This document shows positions 1 through 7,072 of a stretch of DNA of 10,035 nt, piece by piece; positions within the stretch are counted from its first letter, which is position 1, and every line of letters begins with the position of its first letter. A model generated the notes under the pieces. It did no database searches. It saw only the letters and a program-made list of their open reading frames with translations, and was not told where the DNA came from. The position numbers and the translations under genes were made by a program. The stretch spans positions 1-10,035 of the forward strand of contig DNHK01000411.1 of NCBI GenBank assembly GCA_003485905.1, written 5' to 3'. Source of the DNA: Gammaproteobacteria bacterium. Lineage in GTDB: Bacteria; Pseudomonadota; Gammaproteobacteria; Arenicellales; Arenicellaceae.

Positions 1-343
1 CAATAAAAATTAGATCAGACTTTGTTTCAGGCGTATGCTTTGGTATTGTTTTGGTTGAGTCGGCTGAAACTAGGGGATGTCTGCCTAGATACATTTTGTC
101 AATATACTTCTTAGCGCAGTAGACATAATCCCAATGCATTATGTCAAAGGAAACGGCTTTTATATCGTCTCGTGTTGAAAGTATGGTATCCGTAGCCGAG
201 CCAGAATTAAAACCAATTTCCATTACTTTCTTTATCTTGGGGTAAACCAACAATAGTGCATGGAAAAATATTCTTTGTTCCTTAAAGCATCCTCCCTCTT
301 GAATAACGTTGCCATTATTCCGAATATAATCTTCTACACTGAT
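1..343 (-). CDS. Class I SAM-dependent methyltransferase domain (Methyltransf_24-like), partial, start codon unclear
   Basis: About 114 codons are open from just after the TAG that ends the GT90 gene to the left edge of the window, where the gene is cut. The translation has a SAM-binding motif I, VMEIGFNSGSA, at about residues 40-50, preceded by a conserved-looking stretch (NVIQEGGCFKEQRIFF). It is followed by VSFDIMHWDYV and then GRHPLVSADSTKTIP, where the ribose-binding acidic residue and motif II would lie, and by DLIFI. This pattern is typical of small methyltransferases of the Methyltransf_24 type, often found near glycosyltransferases; the substrate is unknown. The oddity is the start. 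Between the TAG and motif I there is no ATG or GTG in this frame, and the only TTG codons lie almost at motif I, after the conserved N-terminal part. Either an ATT/ATC codon starts the gene, or it was once the C-terminal half of the upstream protein, or there is a sequence error. The family call is good, the 5' boundary is not. Confidence 0.7.
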   Translation of the reverse strand, partial: MSVEDYIRNNGNVIQEGGCFKEQRIFFHALLLVYPKIKKVMEIGFNSGSATDTILSTRDDIKAVSFDIMHWDYVYCAKKYIDKMYLGRHPLVSADSTKTIPKHTPETKSDLIFI

Positions 344-1657
344 CTATTGTTTTTCCATTTTACTCAAACGTTTTAACAATAAAGCGGTGTAAGCAATGCC
401 CATATCACGGTTCAAATACTCTTTCACAAAATCACTCGCTCGTGCAGCAATATCCGAGCACTGAACGTCATTTTCCCTTGCCCAATTCATTTTTGATTCA
501 AGCCCATCTAACTCACAACTTATATAGTGCTCGTTCTCGTTTAACCAGTGGTGGTACCACTGCATCCATTTGTGTCCGTTCTTAGGTTCAACGTCACCGT
601 AAACCTGAATCATTAGGCTGTTTGATAGGAGTTTCCACCAGCTACCTGCCCAAGAACAGCTGTTTCCATCCATATTCAGCAGATATTTATATGCAATCTG
701 CTCTTCCTCCCCTAACCGCTCCCCGATAATACTCGCCGCTGCAATTGGTTCTGTTGCCGATTCTGAACATTGAGCAAAATTTACAAGTTTCGCATCAACC
801 AATTCCGGTTGCTGTTTCGCCCAAAGACATAATCGTGTCCTGGGAAGTTCCCCCCAATTTTCCTTAATGCTCACTCCCCCGGTCGGAGAACCACGCCAAA
901 TTCCGAGATCAGTTTTATTCTGCCATGGATATTTCTGGATAGCAGTCTCGATCCTTTTACTCAGGGCATCATAGCCAGCCATATAATAAAAATCAGGTAT
1001 GAGGACCATCGATTTACTATCGTTTTGTGCCTTCGAACAGGTTAAAACAGGGAATCTATGCTTGGATTTATACATGCCATCGTCTGCGCTTACGACGAAA
1101 GTGCCTTTCAGTGATGGCTCCCGCACTGCGACCTGATGCAAAAACTTGCGAAGAACCTTCGGTCGACCATGCTCGTGCCCATTCCACTCAAACGTTGTAT
1201 CTCCGTTCTTAATAGTAAAGGCGATAAAGTTGTGTTTCTGAGCAAAAGTCAGCAATTCAGACGGTGACCAGCCGTCACTAGAGCGCCAATATTCTGTCTC
1301 GGCATTGACTGCTATATTTAGTGCTGATCTGGCTTCTTTCGATAAATTTTGACTATTTCTCCTTAGGTCGATTACTCCAAGTTTACTAAGTTGGCGAAGT
1401 CCGGAAATTACATCGTTCTTGATTTCAGCTTTAGCAATAGGAAATCGTTCGCTCAATTCATAGATGATGTCCGAAACACTTCTTTTTCCATCGCACTCTT
1501 GAAAAACAAGTGCGGCGCTAGTATTGCAAAGCACAGTCTTACCTAAAGATTGCGCCTTCAATATTACCCCACCGTTACTTTCCGAAAAAAAATCCCAATC
1601 AAACCTTCGTATTGGAATAGAATTTGGGTAGATCTTCCAAAAAAACATAGGGCGCAT
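344..1657 (-). CDS. PqqD-like domain fused to GT90/CAP10-family glycosyltransferase
   Basis: The 437-residue protein has no signal peptide or membrane segment, so it is probably cytoplasmic. Residues about 28-98 look like a PqqD domain: NTSAALVFQECDGKRS (45-60), then helices and KLGVIDL (92-98), matching the winged-helix fold that serves as a peptide-recognition element in several peptide-modifying systems. Residues about 185-415 look like a CAP10/GT90 glycosyltransferase: WRGSPTGG (254-261), RTRLC (273-277), LVDAKLVNF (286-294) and YKYLLNMDGNSCSWAGSWWK (323-342), the nucleotide-sugar-binding core shared with fungal CAP10 and animal protein O-glucosyltransferases. Donor and acceptor cannot be read from the sequence. 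Start: ATG at 1657 with a TAG codon directly upstream in frame; Met4 is an alternative, and neither has a clear ribosome binding site. The stop is a TAG after which the same frame continues into a methyltransferase domain. GC is lower than in genes to the right. The GT90 call is fairly secure and the PqqD call a little less so. Confidence 0.82.
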   Translation of the reverse strand: MRPMFFWKIYPNSIPIRRFDWDFFSESNGGVILKAQSLGKTVLCNTSAALVFQECDGKRSVSDIIYELSERFPIAKAEIKNDVISGLRQLSKLGVIDLRRNSQNLSKEARSALNIAVNAETEYWRSSDGWSPSELLTFAQKHNFIAFTIKNGDTTFEWNGHEHGRPKVLRKFLHQVAVREPSLKGTFVVSADDGMYKSKHRFPVLTCSKAQNDSKSMVLIPDFYYMAGYDALSKRIETAIQKYPWQNKTDLGIWRGSPTGGVSIKENWGELPRTRLCLWAKQQPELVDAKLVNFAQCSESATEPIAAASIIGERLGEEEQIAYKYLLNMDGNSCSWAGSWWKLLSNSLMIQVYGDVEPKNGHKWMQWYHHWLNENEHYISCELDGLESKMNWARENDVQCSDIAARASDFVKEYLNRDMGIAYTALLLKRLSKMEKQ

Positions 1658-1669
1658 CTATATGAGGCG

Positions 1670-1747
1670 TCAGTCGCGGAAAATTAGATAATTAGTTTCA
1701 CGGATAGCGGCATATAACCCAATAGTTGTAAAATCGATCGCCTTCAT
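1670..1747 (-). other. Possible 25-residue upstream ORF before the PqqD-GT90 gene
   Basis: A 25-codon ATG ORF (MKAIDFTTIGLYAAIRETNY, ending LIFRD) stops 12 bases before the GT90 start codon and is in the same frame as it. The upstream bases contain only a weak purine run (AAGAA) next to the ATG, so translation is doubtful. It has no Cys and only scattered Ser/Thr, which gives no strong hint of a modified peptide. ORFs of this size arise easily by chance. It is listed only because it sits directly before a gene with a peptide-binding type domain and could be a leader or precursor. Confidence 0.12.
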
Positions 1748-1757
1748 TTCTTGTCAA
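1729..1757 (-). promoter_or_regulatory. Possible promoter for the PqqD-GT90 gene
   Basis: On the minus strand a perfect TTGACA hexamer lies at 1757-1752. At 17 bases spacing the -10 position reads ATTTTA (1734-1729), a poor match, so the element would need an activator or a different start point. The 155-base gap between the GT90 gene and the exported methyltransferase gene upstream is AT-rich and holds no other convincing feature. Confidence 0.22.
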
Positions 1758-1812
1758 TCAGATATATACTCGATTTCAAAGAGATCTAGATTTTGCTTTC
1801 CTAGTATTTAGC

Positions 1813-2484
1813 TTACGTTTCTTCCTTAACAACGATCATTCGTATGACAGCTCCGGGGCCTTGATGCATACCTTCATCGAGGTCGATGATTGTATCTTCG
1901 TAGTAAATAATTCGGTGGCCCGAAAAATAGTCTAATAGCTCGTTAGGCTTCGCCAAGTAATCCGGGTTTTTGGGTCCGAAACGATTTGTATCGAGTTGCT
2001 GTATCGAAAAGTTCTGCAGGATAAACATTCCGCCAGGCTTCAGTGCATTCATAACGGCGGATAACATGCTGGTATCGTGGTAATAGAAATCCGTAATGAG
2101 ATCGTATTTTTCAACACCCATCTCATAGCCTTCCTGAATATCGCCTACCTCGGTGTTAATGGTCACACCGCGTTGAGCTGCCAGCGCCGTTGCCTTTTCT
2201 AAACCTTTCCGTGAAGCATCCATAGCGGTAACGTCATAACCCTGTTCGGCGAGGTAAACCGCATTGCGTCCTTCGCCTGCCGCGAGGCAAAGCGCTTTGC
2301 CCTTGGCTAAACCATCGATATGAGACCGCAAGAACTCAACCGGCTCTGTGCCATAGAGATACATATTTTTGCTGAACATTTCGTCCCATTGCGTACCTGC
2401 ATCGGTCTGTTGTTCCATGTTCTGGCTTTGCGCGGGGAGGGCAGCAATGAGCATGCTCAGAGCTAGTATTTGTCGTATTTGCAC
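1813..2484 (-). CDS. Signal-peptide-bearing TehB-like SAM-dependent methyltransferase
   Basis: The 223-residue protein has a class I methyltransferase fold. WDEMFSKNMYLYGTEPVEFL (33-52) is the entry segment seen in TehB-like enzymes. Motif I is ALCLAAGEGRNAVYLA (64-79), the acidic residue that binds the SAM ribose is probably Asp89 (AMDAS), GDIQ (114-117) fits motif II, and the post-core strand is LKPGGMFILQNF (148-159). The substrate is unknown; relatives methylate tellurite, thiols or small metabolites. Start: GTG at 2484, with AGGAGA seven bases upstream. This start adds MQIRQILALSMLIAALPAQS, a textbook signal peptide with cleavage likely near residues 18-20. The internal Met23 would give a cytosolic enzyme but has no ribosome binding site. 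An exported SAM enzyme is odd, since SAM is cytosolic. It is transcribed in the same direction as the GT90 gene, 155 bases away. Confidence 0.9.
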   Translation of the reverse strand: MQIRQILALSMLIAALPAQSQNMEQQTDAGTQWDEMFSKNMYLYGTEPVEFLRSHIDGLAKGKALCLAAGEGRNAVYLAEQGYDVTAMDASRKGLEKATALAAQRGVTINTEVGDIQEGYEMGVEKYDLITDFYYHDTSMLSAVMNALKPGGMFILQNFSIQQLDTNRFGPKNPDYLAKPNELLDYFSGHRIIYYEDTIIDLDEGMHQGPGAVIRMIVVKEET

Positions 2485-2491
2485 TCGACTA

Positions 2492-2497
2492 TCTCCT
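2492..2497 (-). promoter_or_regulatory. Ribosome binding site that fixes the GTG start of the exported methyltransferase
   Basis: AGGAGA on the minus strand, seven bases before the GTG at 2484. It is the only good Shine-Dalgarno match in the region and supports the long form that carries the signal peptide, against a start at Met23. Confidence 0.75.
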
Positions 2498-2530
2498 AAG
2501 AAATTTAATATTCTGATTTAAGTGGACACT

Positions 2531-2536
2531 AGTATA
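2531..2536 (-). promoter_or_regulatory. Possible -10 element for the exported methyltransferase gene
   Basis: TATACT on the minus strand (TATAAT-like, one mismatch), 46 bases upstream of the GTG start. No good -35 hexamer is visible at 16-18 bases spacing, so this is a weak call. Confidence 0.28.
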
Positions 2537-2582
2537 TAACGACCTTTCTTGTAGTCGAACATAGATTTCAGGTCTAGGAGTA

Positions 2583-2624
2583 AACGGGGTTGGGGTAAGA
2601 CTTAATATCTCCCCAAATCCCGTT
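2583..2624 (-). terminator. Possible hairpin terminator after the NHL/PAL-like gene
   Basis: A GC-rich inverted repeat begins 8 bases past the stop of the NHL gene. The arms are 2583-2595 (AACGGGGTTGGGG on plus) and 2611-2624 (CCCCAAATCCCGTT on plus), pairing with one bulge around a 15-base loop. No T-run follows on the minus strand, so it is not a classic intrinsic terminator; it may stabilise the 3' end or act with Rho. It separates the NHL gene from the exported methyltransferase gene. Confidence 0.42.
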
Positions 2625-2631
2625 CGAGCCG

Positions 2632-3801
2632 CTAATTATCCTTGGAATACCTGGTAATAGAGCCGACAGCAATTGGTATTGAGGCCGGCCCTTCGGCAAC
2701 GAAAACAGTGCCGTCGGCGTCCACAGCTACACCTTCGCCGGCCGTAGACTGGTAGCCACGAGTTTCGGTTGGGTATCCTGGAATAAAGGCAACTAGCCGG
2801 TCTTCGTTTATTGGGCCGACACGAACACCAGCAATCCAATTAATATGGTTGATTGGACCGGATTCTGAGTCAATTGCGTAGACCATATCGTCATCGGTGA
2901 TAAATATTCCGCTGACGCGACTAAAGCTATATCGCGACTCCAGATAATTTCCTTCCAGGTCGAATATCTCTAAGCGATGATTTCCGCGATCAGCCACCCA
3001 AAGACGATTTTGTGAGTCAATTTCCATTGCATGAGGTGTACGAAACTCACCATGAGCCGTACCAAGCTGTCCCCATTCTTTTATAAAGGAACCATCGGCT
3101 GCAAACTTCATTATGCGGGCTGTCTTATTATCTTGCTTGCCCTCTTCTATTGCTGCGAGTGTTGTCATACCTTGTCCAGAATGCCCATCAGATATAAAAA
3201 TACTGCCATCCGAGGCAACAATTACATCGTTTGGCTGGTTGAAGTGTGCACTGTCGTTACCAGCCTGTCCGGCCACGCCTAAACTCATTAACAGTTCGCC
3301 CGCCGGGCTGAACTTATGCACTTGCTGGCCTTTGGTACCATCGGCATTGGAGGCGAAGTCTGTAACCCAAACGTTGCCTTCATGATCTACGTGAATACCA
3401 TGGGGTGTTGTGAATACCCCAGCACCAAAATTGGCCAGCACTTTGCCTGTATTGCGGTCGAACTTAAAAATAGGATCAACCAGGTTATTGTCGCAATTGA
3501 CCGGGCCACCGGCAGCACCACCGCCGGCGATAGGTATGCGGGGTACGCCGCCACCACCTGCGGCACAGCGTTCATAAGCCCAGATATTGCCATCGGTGGG
3601 ATCAATATCAATACCTGCCGTATGACCCCATACACGGTCTGCAGGTAATTCCCCCCACGAGTTGGATACCACGGGGTTGTTGTTCGGAAACCCTTCGCCT
3701 GTAATGATATTGCCTGAGGGGTTGCTAGACTGGCCGGACGCGTACCCACTAAACAGTAGTGATGTACCAAGAATTGCAAATAATATTCGATTGATCGACA
3801 T
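2632..3801 (-). CDS. Exported NHL-repeat beta-propeller, peptidyl-alpha-hydroxyglycine lyase (PAL)-like
   Basis: The 389-residue protein begins with a signal peptide (MSINRILFAILGTSLLFSGY, cleavage probably near residues 21-24), so it acts in the periplasm or outside. The rest is a chain of NHL-type blades: TPHGIHVDHEGNVWVTD (132-148), HFNQPNDVIVASDGSIFISD (186-205), FRTPHAMEIDSQNRLWVAD (253-271) and EGVAVDADGTVFVAE (356-370). It resembles the lyase half of peptide-amidating enzymes. His134, His257 and Arg272 align by eye with two PAL zinc ligands and an active-site Arg. The third zinc His (in a PHDI-type motif of animal PAL) is replaced by GEGV, and the active-site Tyr seems to be His207, so true PAL activity is doubtful. 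A Gly/Ala-rich insertion lies at 80-100. Start: ATG at 3801, with AGGGA eight bases upstream. Bacterial proteins of this subfamily are common and of unknown function. Confidence 0.9.
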   Translation of the reverse strand: MSINRILFAILGTSLLFSGYASGQSSNPSGNIITGEGFPNNNPVVSNSWGELPADRVWGHTAGIDIDPTDGNIWAYERCAAGGGGVPRIPIAGGGAAGGPVNCDNNLVDPIFKFDRNTGKVLANFGAGVFTTPHGIHVDHEGNVWVTDFASNADGTKGQQVHKFSPAGELLMSLGVAGQAGNDSAHFNQPNDVIVASDGSIFISDGHSGQGMTTLAAIEEGKQDNKTARIMKFAADGSFIKEWGQLGTAHGEFRTPHAMEIDSQNRLWVADRGNHRLEIFDLEGNYLESRYSFSRVSGIFITDDDMVYAIDSESGPINHINWIAGVRVGPINEDRLVAFIPGYPTETRGYQSTAGEGVAVDADGTVFVAEGPASIPIAVGSITRYSKDN

Positions 3802-3837
3802 GGGTTCTGTCCCTTTATTCTATTAAGTAGGTCGACC

Positions 3838-3867
3838 AGTATAAAGAGTGTTAGGGCGGATCACCAA
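3838..3867 (-). promoter_or_regulatory. Probable promoter of the NHL/PAL-like gene
   Basis: On the minus strand, TTGGTG (3867-3862) and TATACT (3843-3838) are 18 bases apart, and the -10 lies 36 bases before the ATG at 3801. An 8-base palindrome GGTCGACC (3830-3837) directly follows the -10 and could be a half-operator, but nothing supports that further. The promoter sits in the 105-base gap after the efflux operon, so the NHL gene probably has its own transcription start. Confidence 0.35.
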
Positions 3868-3906
3868 ACATCGCCACTTACTTGTGCAAATCGGATTTTT
3901 TCCGGA

Positions 3907-6900
3907 TTATGTTTGTGTGGCTAGTTCGGGGGCCGGTGTGCTTGTGTTTTCGTCTGTGCCCCACTCGCCTTTTTTGTGAGTGGAAGCAAAAAGTAAGTAG
4001 ATATTTGGAAGCACAACCAACGTAAAAATGCTCCCTATAAGCATGCCTGCAACGAGGATAATTCCAATGCTATTTCGTGCCTCTGCACCAGCCCCAGAAA
4101 CTAGAACCAGAGGGAAGTGGCCCATTACCGTTGCACCGGTTGTCATAAGCACAGGGCGCAGCCGAACGGTTGCGGCTTGCCTTATCGCCTCATATTTACT
4201 GAGGCCTACCATTTGTAATTGCTTGGCGAACTCAACGATGAGAATCGCGTTTTTGGAGATCAGGCCAACCAAGGTAATGAACCCAATTTGAGAGTAAATG
4301 TTGATACTGGTCCAGCCGACAAATGTAAGGATCATCGCGCCGCTGAGCGCGAGGGGTACAGAACCAGCAAGAATTACAATTGGGTCGCGAAAGCTGTTGA
4401 ATTGCACTGCCAGAACCAGAAAGACAAAAATTAAGGCTAAGCCGAGAACCCCAAACAAGGTGTTGCCTTGTTGGCGTAATTGTCTGGACTCACCGGCATA
4501 ATCGAGTGTGTAACTGCCGGGTAATATCTCTTGTGTCGATTGCTCCAGAAATGACAATGCTTGTTCTTGACTGACTCCAGGGCGTACGAGTCCATATACT
4601 CTAAAGGCATTTTTTTGCTCGAATTTGCGTAGAAACCTTGGTGCGGCTTGTTTTTGCAACGTGGCAATACCGGAAAGCGGTACGCTGTTGCCGTCCGGTG
4701 TTAGTATCTCCAAGCTCAGGAGCGCGTCGGGATCCGGCCTGCCGTTGAGCTCGAGCATTGGTATTACTTTATAGGCTTTGCCATCGAGCTCGAATCGATT
4801 TACGTAGTTTCCGGACATTAGCAAGCCGATTTGTTGACTGACGTCAGACATGCTCATTCCAAGATCCGCTACCCGGTCACGATTTAAAATAAATTCACCT
4901 TGCTGTAGGTCGACCTGTAGGTCCTTGTCAGCAGTTATGAATAGCCCGCTACTAATAGCTCTGTCTCTTAACTGCTCCGCGTACGGCAACATGTCTACTG
5001 GGGAATCGCCTGATTGAACGACCAGTTCTACCGGAAAATTACCGGCCGTCGGAAGTGGCGCTGAGAGAATGGGAAATATCTGTAACGCCGGAATTTTTGA
5101 AACTTGTTGGTATAGCCCAGGGATCATCTCCTGTACGGAACTCGGACGATCATCGAAGTGATGAAATAGTTGGCCCGCGAACGCTCCACTTGGGGTGACT
5201 ATTTGCCACATGCTGCGTGCACCTGGAAGGTCAGCGCCAATCTGCACCAGTTGATTGATAGCAGAATCGGTGGACGCCAGTGAAGACTCGGGAGAGGCAT
5301 TTACCACAAATCTTATAGTGCTTTGATCTTCTATCGGGGCGAGTTCCTGTTGCGAAAACATATACATTGGTGCCAACAGCAAAGTGAAAAATAATGCTAT
5401 AAAAAGGATTTGCGGACTGCTGTTTAGAGTTTTATCCAGTAACCGCCCATATAGGGATTCGAGTTTTAACAGTGAATTATTAACTTTCAGGGTAAACGGC
5501 CCCTCCTTGCCACCCTCAGCACATACGTAGGCACTCATCACGGGCGAAAGCGTTAATGCCATAAACCCAGAAATTACTACCGCAATCGCGAGGGTAAAGG
5601 CGAACTCTTTAAACAGCGCCCCAGTAAGCCCAGTTAAAAACCCGATGGGCGCATAGACAGTAGCTAGGGTAAGTGTCATTGCGATTATTGGCGATAGCAG
5701 CTGTCGCGAGCTTTGAAGTGCCGCCTGTTTACGATCAAGTCCCTCGCGCATTTTGCGAGATACGTTTTCGACTACAACAATGGCATCGTCAACGACTAAG
5801 CCTACGGAAAGAACAATAGCTAATATTGTTAGGATGTTAAGTGAAAACCCCATGGCAGATGTTGCAGCAACTGCGCCTAGCAGTGAGACTGGAATGGTGA
5901 CCAGCGGGACTAACGCGGTGCGAATAGATCCGACAAATAAAAACACTACGAGTCCTACAAGTAATACGGTTTCAGCTAAAGTAATGAATATTTCTGTAAG
6001 CGCCTCGCGCATGTATTGCGTAGCGTCATTCGCGGCGATAACTTCGATCACGTCACCGTAAACGTCATTAATATCTTCTAAGGTTTTATATAGCTCGTTT
6101 CCTACGGCTATATCATTGGAGCCCGGTGTGGTATTTATGCCAATGAATACATTGCTATTAAAGTTTTGACGAGCAATATTGTCTCCCTCCTCTTGTCCGA
6201 GTTCCACGCGGGCGACGTCTTGCATTCGTACTAGGATTCCATCGTCATCTCGAATAACGATCTTTTGAAAGTCCTCTACTGAGTCCAGAGATGTATTGAT
6301 CTGTAGATTGACCTGTTGGTTTTTGTTCTCGCTGCGGCCAATGGTGGCGATAACATTGTTTTGCGTTAGAGAACGTTGAACATCTTGGGCGCTGACGCTC
6401 ATACTGACCATTTTGACTGGATCCAACCAGACTCGCATCGCGGGTAGACGAGCACCCCAGAGATCGAGCGATTTCACATCATCGATCGTGCTAAGAATCG
6501 GTAAAATATCGCGTGAAATATAGTCTGAAAGTTCTGAATGAGAGCTACCATCTACTGCTTTAACATCAAGATAGAAAGTAGACGCTGGGCTGTCTGCGCG
6601 AATGATCGATATGGATGGATCCTCCGCCGCTTCAGGGAGTATAAATTTAATTTGCTCCAGGCCTGCCGAGAGCTCAGCTAGTGCAGCAGTGCTGTTCTCA
6701 TTGATGCTTAGCCATACGGTGACGGTGCTCATTCCCGCTGTCGAGGTCGATTCTACATAGTCCACACCAGGTGTTGAGCGAGCAATACTTTCGATTGGCT
6801 CCGTCACAAATCCCTGAACAACTTCGGCAGAAGCACCGATATACGGGGTTTGAATAACCAGATTTGAACTTTCAATGGCGGGGAAGTTTATTATCGGCAT

Positions 6901-7026
6901 TGAAGTTGCCGCCTTGGCCCCAACCAGCACAATAGCAATGCACATAACCACCGCGATTATCGGTCGATGTACGAACAGGTCGGTCCAGCGTGCTGTGGAC
7001 TCGGATTGGATGTTTAGTTTGTCCAT
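3907..7026 (-). CDS. HAE1-type RND efflux pump, inner-membrane permease
   Basis: From the chosen start the protein has 1039 residues, the usual size for AcrB/MexB relatives. It is a proton-driven trimeric pump that exports drugs or other hydrophobic molecules through an adaptor and an outer-membrane channel. Counting from that start, TM1 follows WTDLFVHRPI (14-23); the proton-relay Asp pair lies in GLVVDDAIVVVEN (Asp413-Asp414); the relay Lys is in GLISKNAILIVEFAKQ (Lys925); and RLRPVLMTT is at 955-963. Two large periplasmic loops fall where expected, after TM1 and TM7. Start choice: ATG at 7026 gives MDKLNIQ and the normal short N-terminus. An in-frame ATG at 7101 would add 25 Arg/His-rich residues and overlap the adaptor gene by 29 bases. 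It has a GAGGG 12 bases upstream, so it cannot be excluded. The gene lies 46 bases after the adaptor gene, in one operon. No outer-membrane channel gene is adjacent. The substrate is unknown. Confidence 0.95.
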   Translation of the reverse strand: MDKLNIQSESTARWTDLFVHRPIIAVVMCIAIVLVGAKAATSMPIINFPAIESSNLVIQTPYIGASAEVVQGFVTEPIESIARSTPGVDYVESTSTAGMSTVTVWLSINENSTAALAELSAGLEQIKFILPEAAEDPSISIIRADSPASTFYLDVKAVDGSSHSELSDYISRDILPILSTIDDVKSLDLWGARLPAMRVWLDPVKMVSMSVSAQDVQRSLTQNNVIATIGRSENKNQQVNLQINTSLDSVEDFQKIVIRDDDGILVRMQDVARVELGQEEGDNIARQNFNSNVFIGINTTPGSNDIAVGNELYKTLEDINDVYGDVIEVIAANDATQYMREALTEIFITLAETVLLVGLVVFLFVGSIRTALVPLVTIPVSLLGAVAATSAMGFSLNILTILAIVLSVGLVVDDAIVVVENVSRKMREGLDRKQAALQSSRQLLSPIIAMTLTLATVYAPIGFLTGLTGALFKEFAFTLAIAVVISGFMALTLSPVMSAYVCAEGGKEGPFTLKVNNSLLKLESLYGRLLDKTLNSSPQILFIALFFTLLLAPMYMFSQQELAPIEDQSTIRFVVNASPESSLASTDSAINQLVQIGADLPGARSMWQIVTPSGAFAGQLFHHFDDRPSSVQEMIPGLYQQVSKIPALQIFPILSAPLPTAGNFPVELVVQSGDSPVDMLPYAEQLRDRAISSGLFITADKDLQVDLQQGEFILNRDRVADLGMSMSDVSQQIGLLMSGNYVNRFELDGKAYKVIPMLELNGRPDPDALLSLEILTPDGNSVPLSGIATLQKQAAPRFLRKFEQKNAFRVYGLVRPGVSQEQALSFLEQSTQEILPGSYTLDYAGESRQLRQQGNTLFGVLGLALIFVFLVLAVQFNSFRDPIVILAGSVPLALSGAMILTFVGWTSINIYSQIGFITLVGLISKNAILIVEFAKQLQMVGLSKYEAIRQAATVRLRPVLMTTGATVMGHFPLVLVSGAGAEARNSIGIILVAGMLIGSIFTLVVLPNIYLLFASTHKKGEWGTDENTSTPAPELATQT

Positions 7027-7072
7027 TGGTAAGTAGTCAGGGCGCTTACTAGAGTGCCTACTAAAACCTCGA

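Noticed and set aside
3031..3648. Three overlapping plus-strand ORFs opposite the NHL gene
   Set aside because: The NHL protein on the minus strand has regular blade motifs throughout; the antisense ORFs are Cys-rich and irregular, as expected for shadows.
3883..3909. Possible terminator (CGGA/TCCG around a T-run) after the efflux operon
   Set aside because: The stem is only four perfect base pairs with a bulge if extended, and the T-run is in the loop, so it does not fit an intrinsic terminator.
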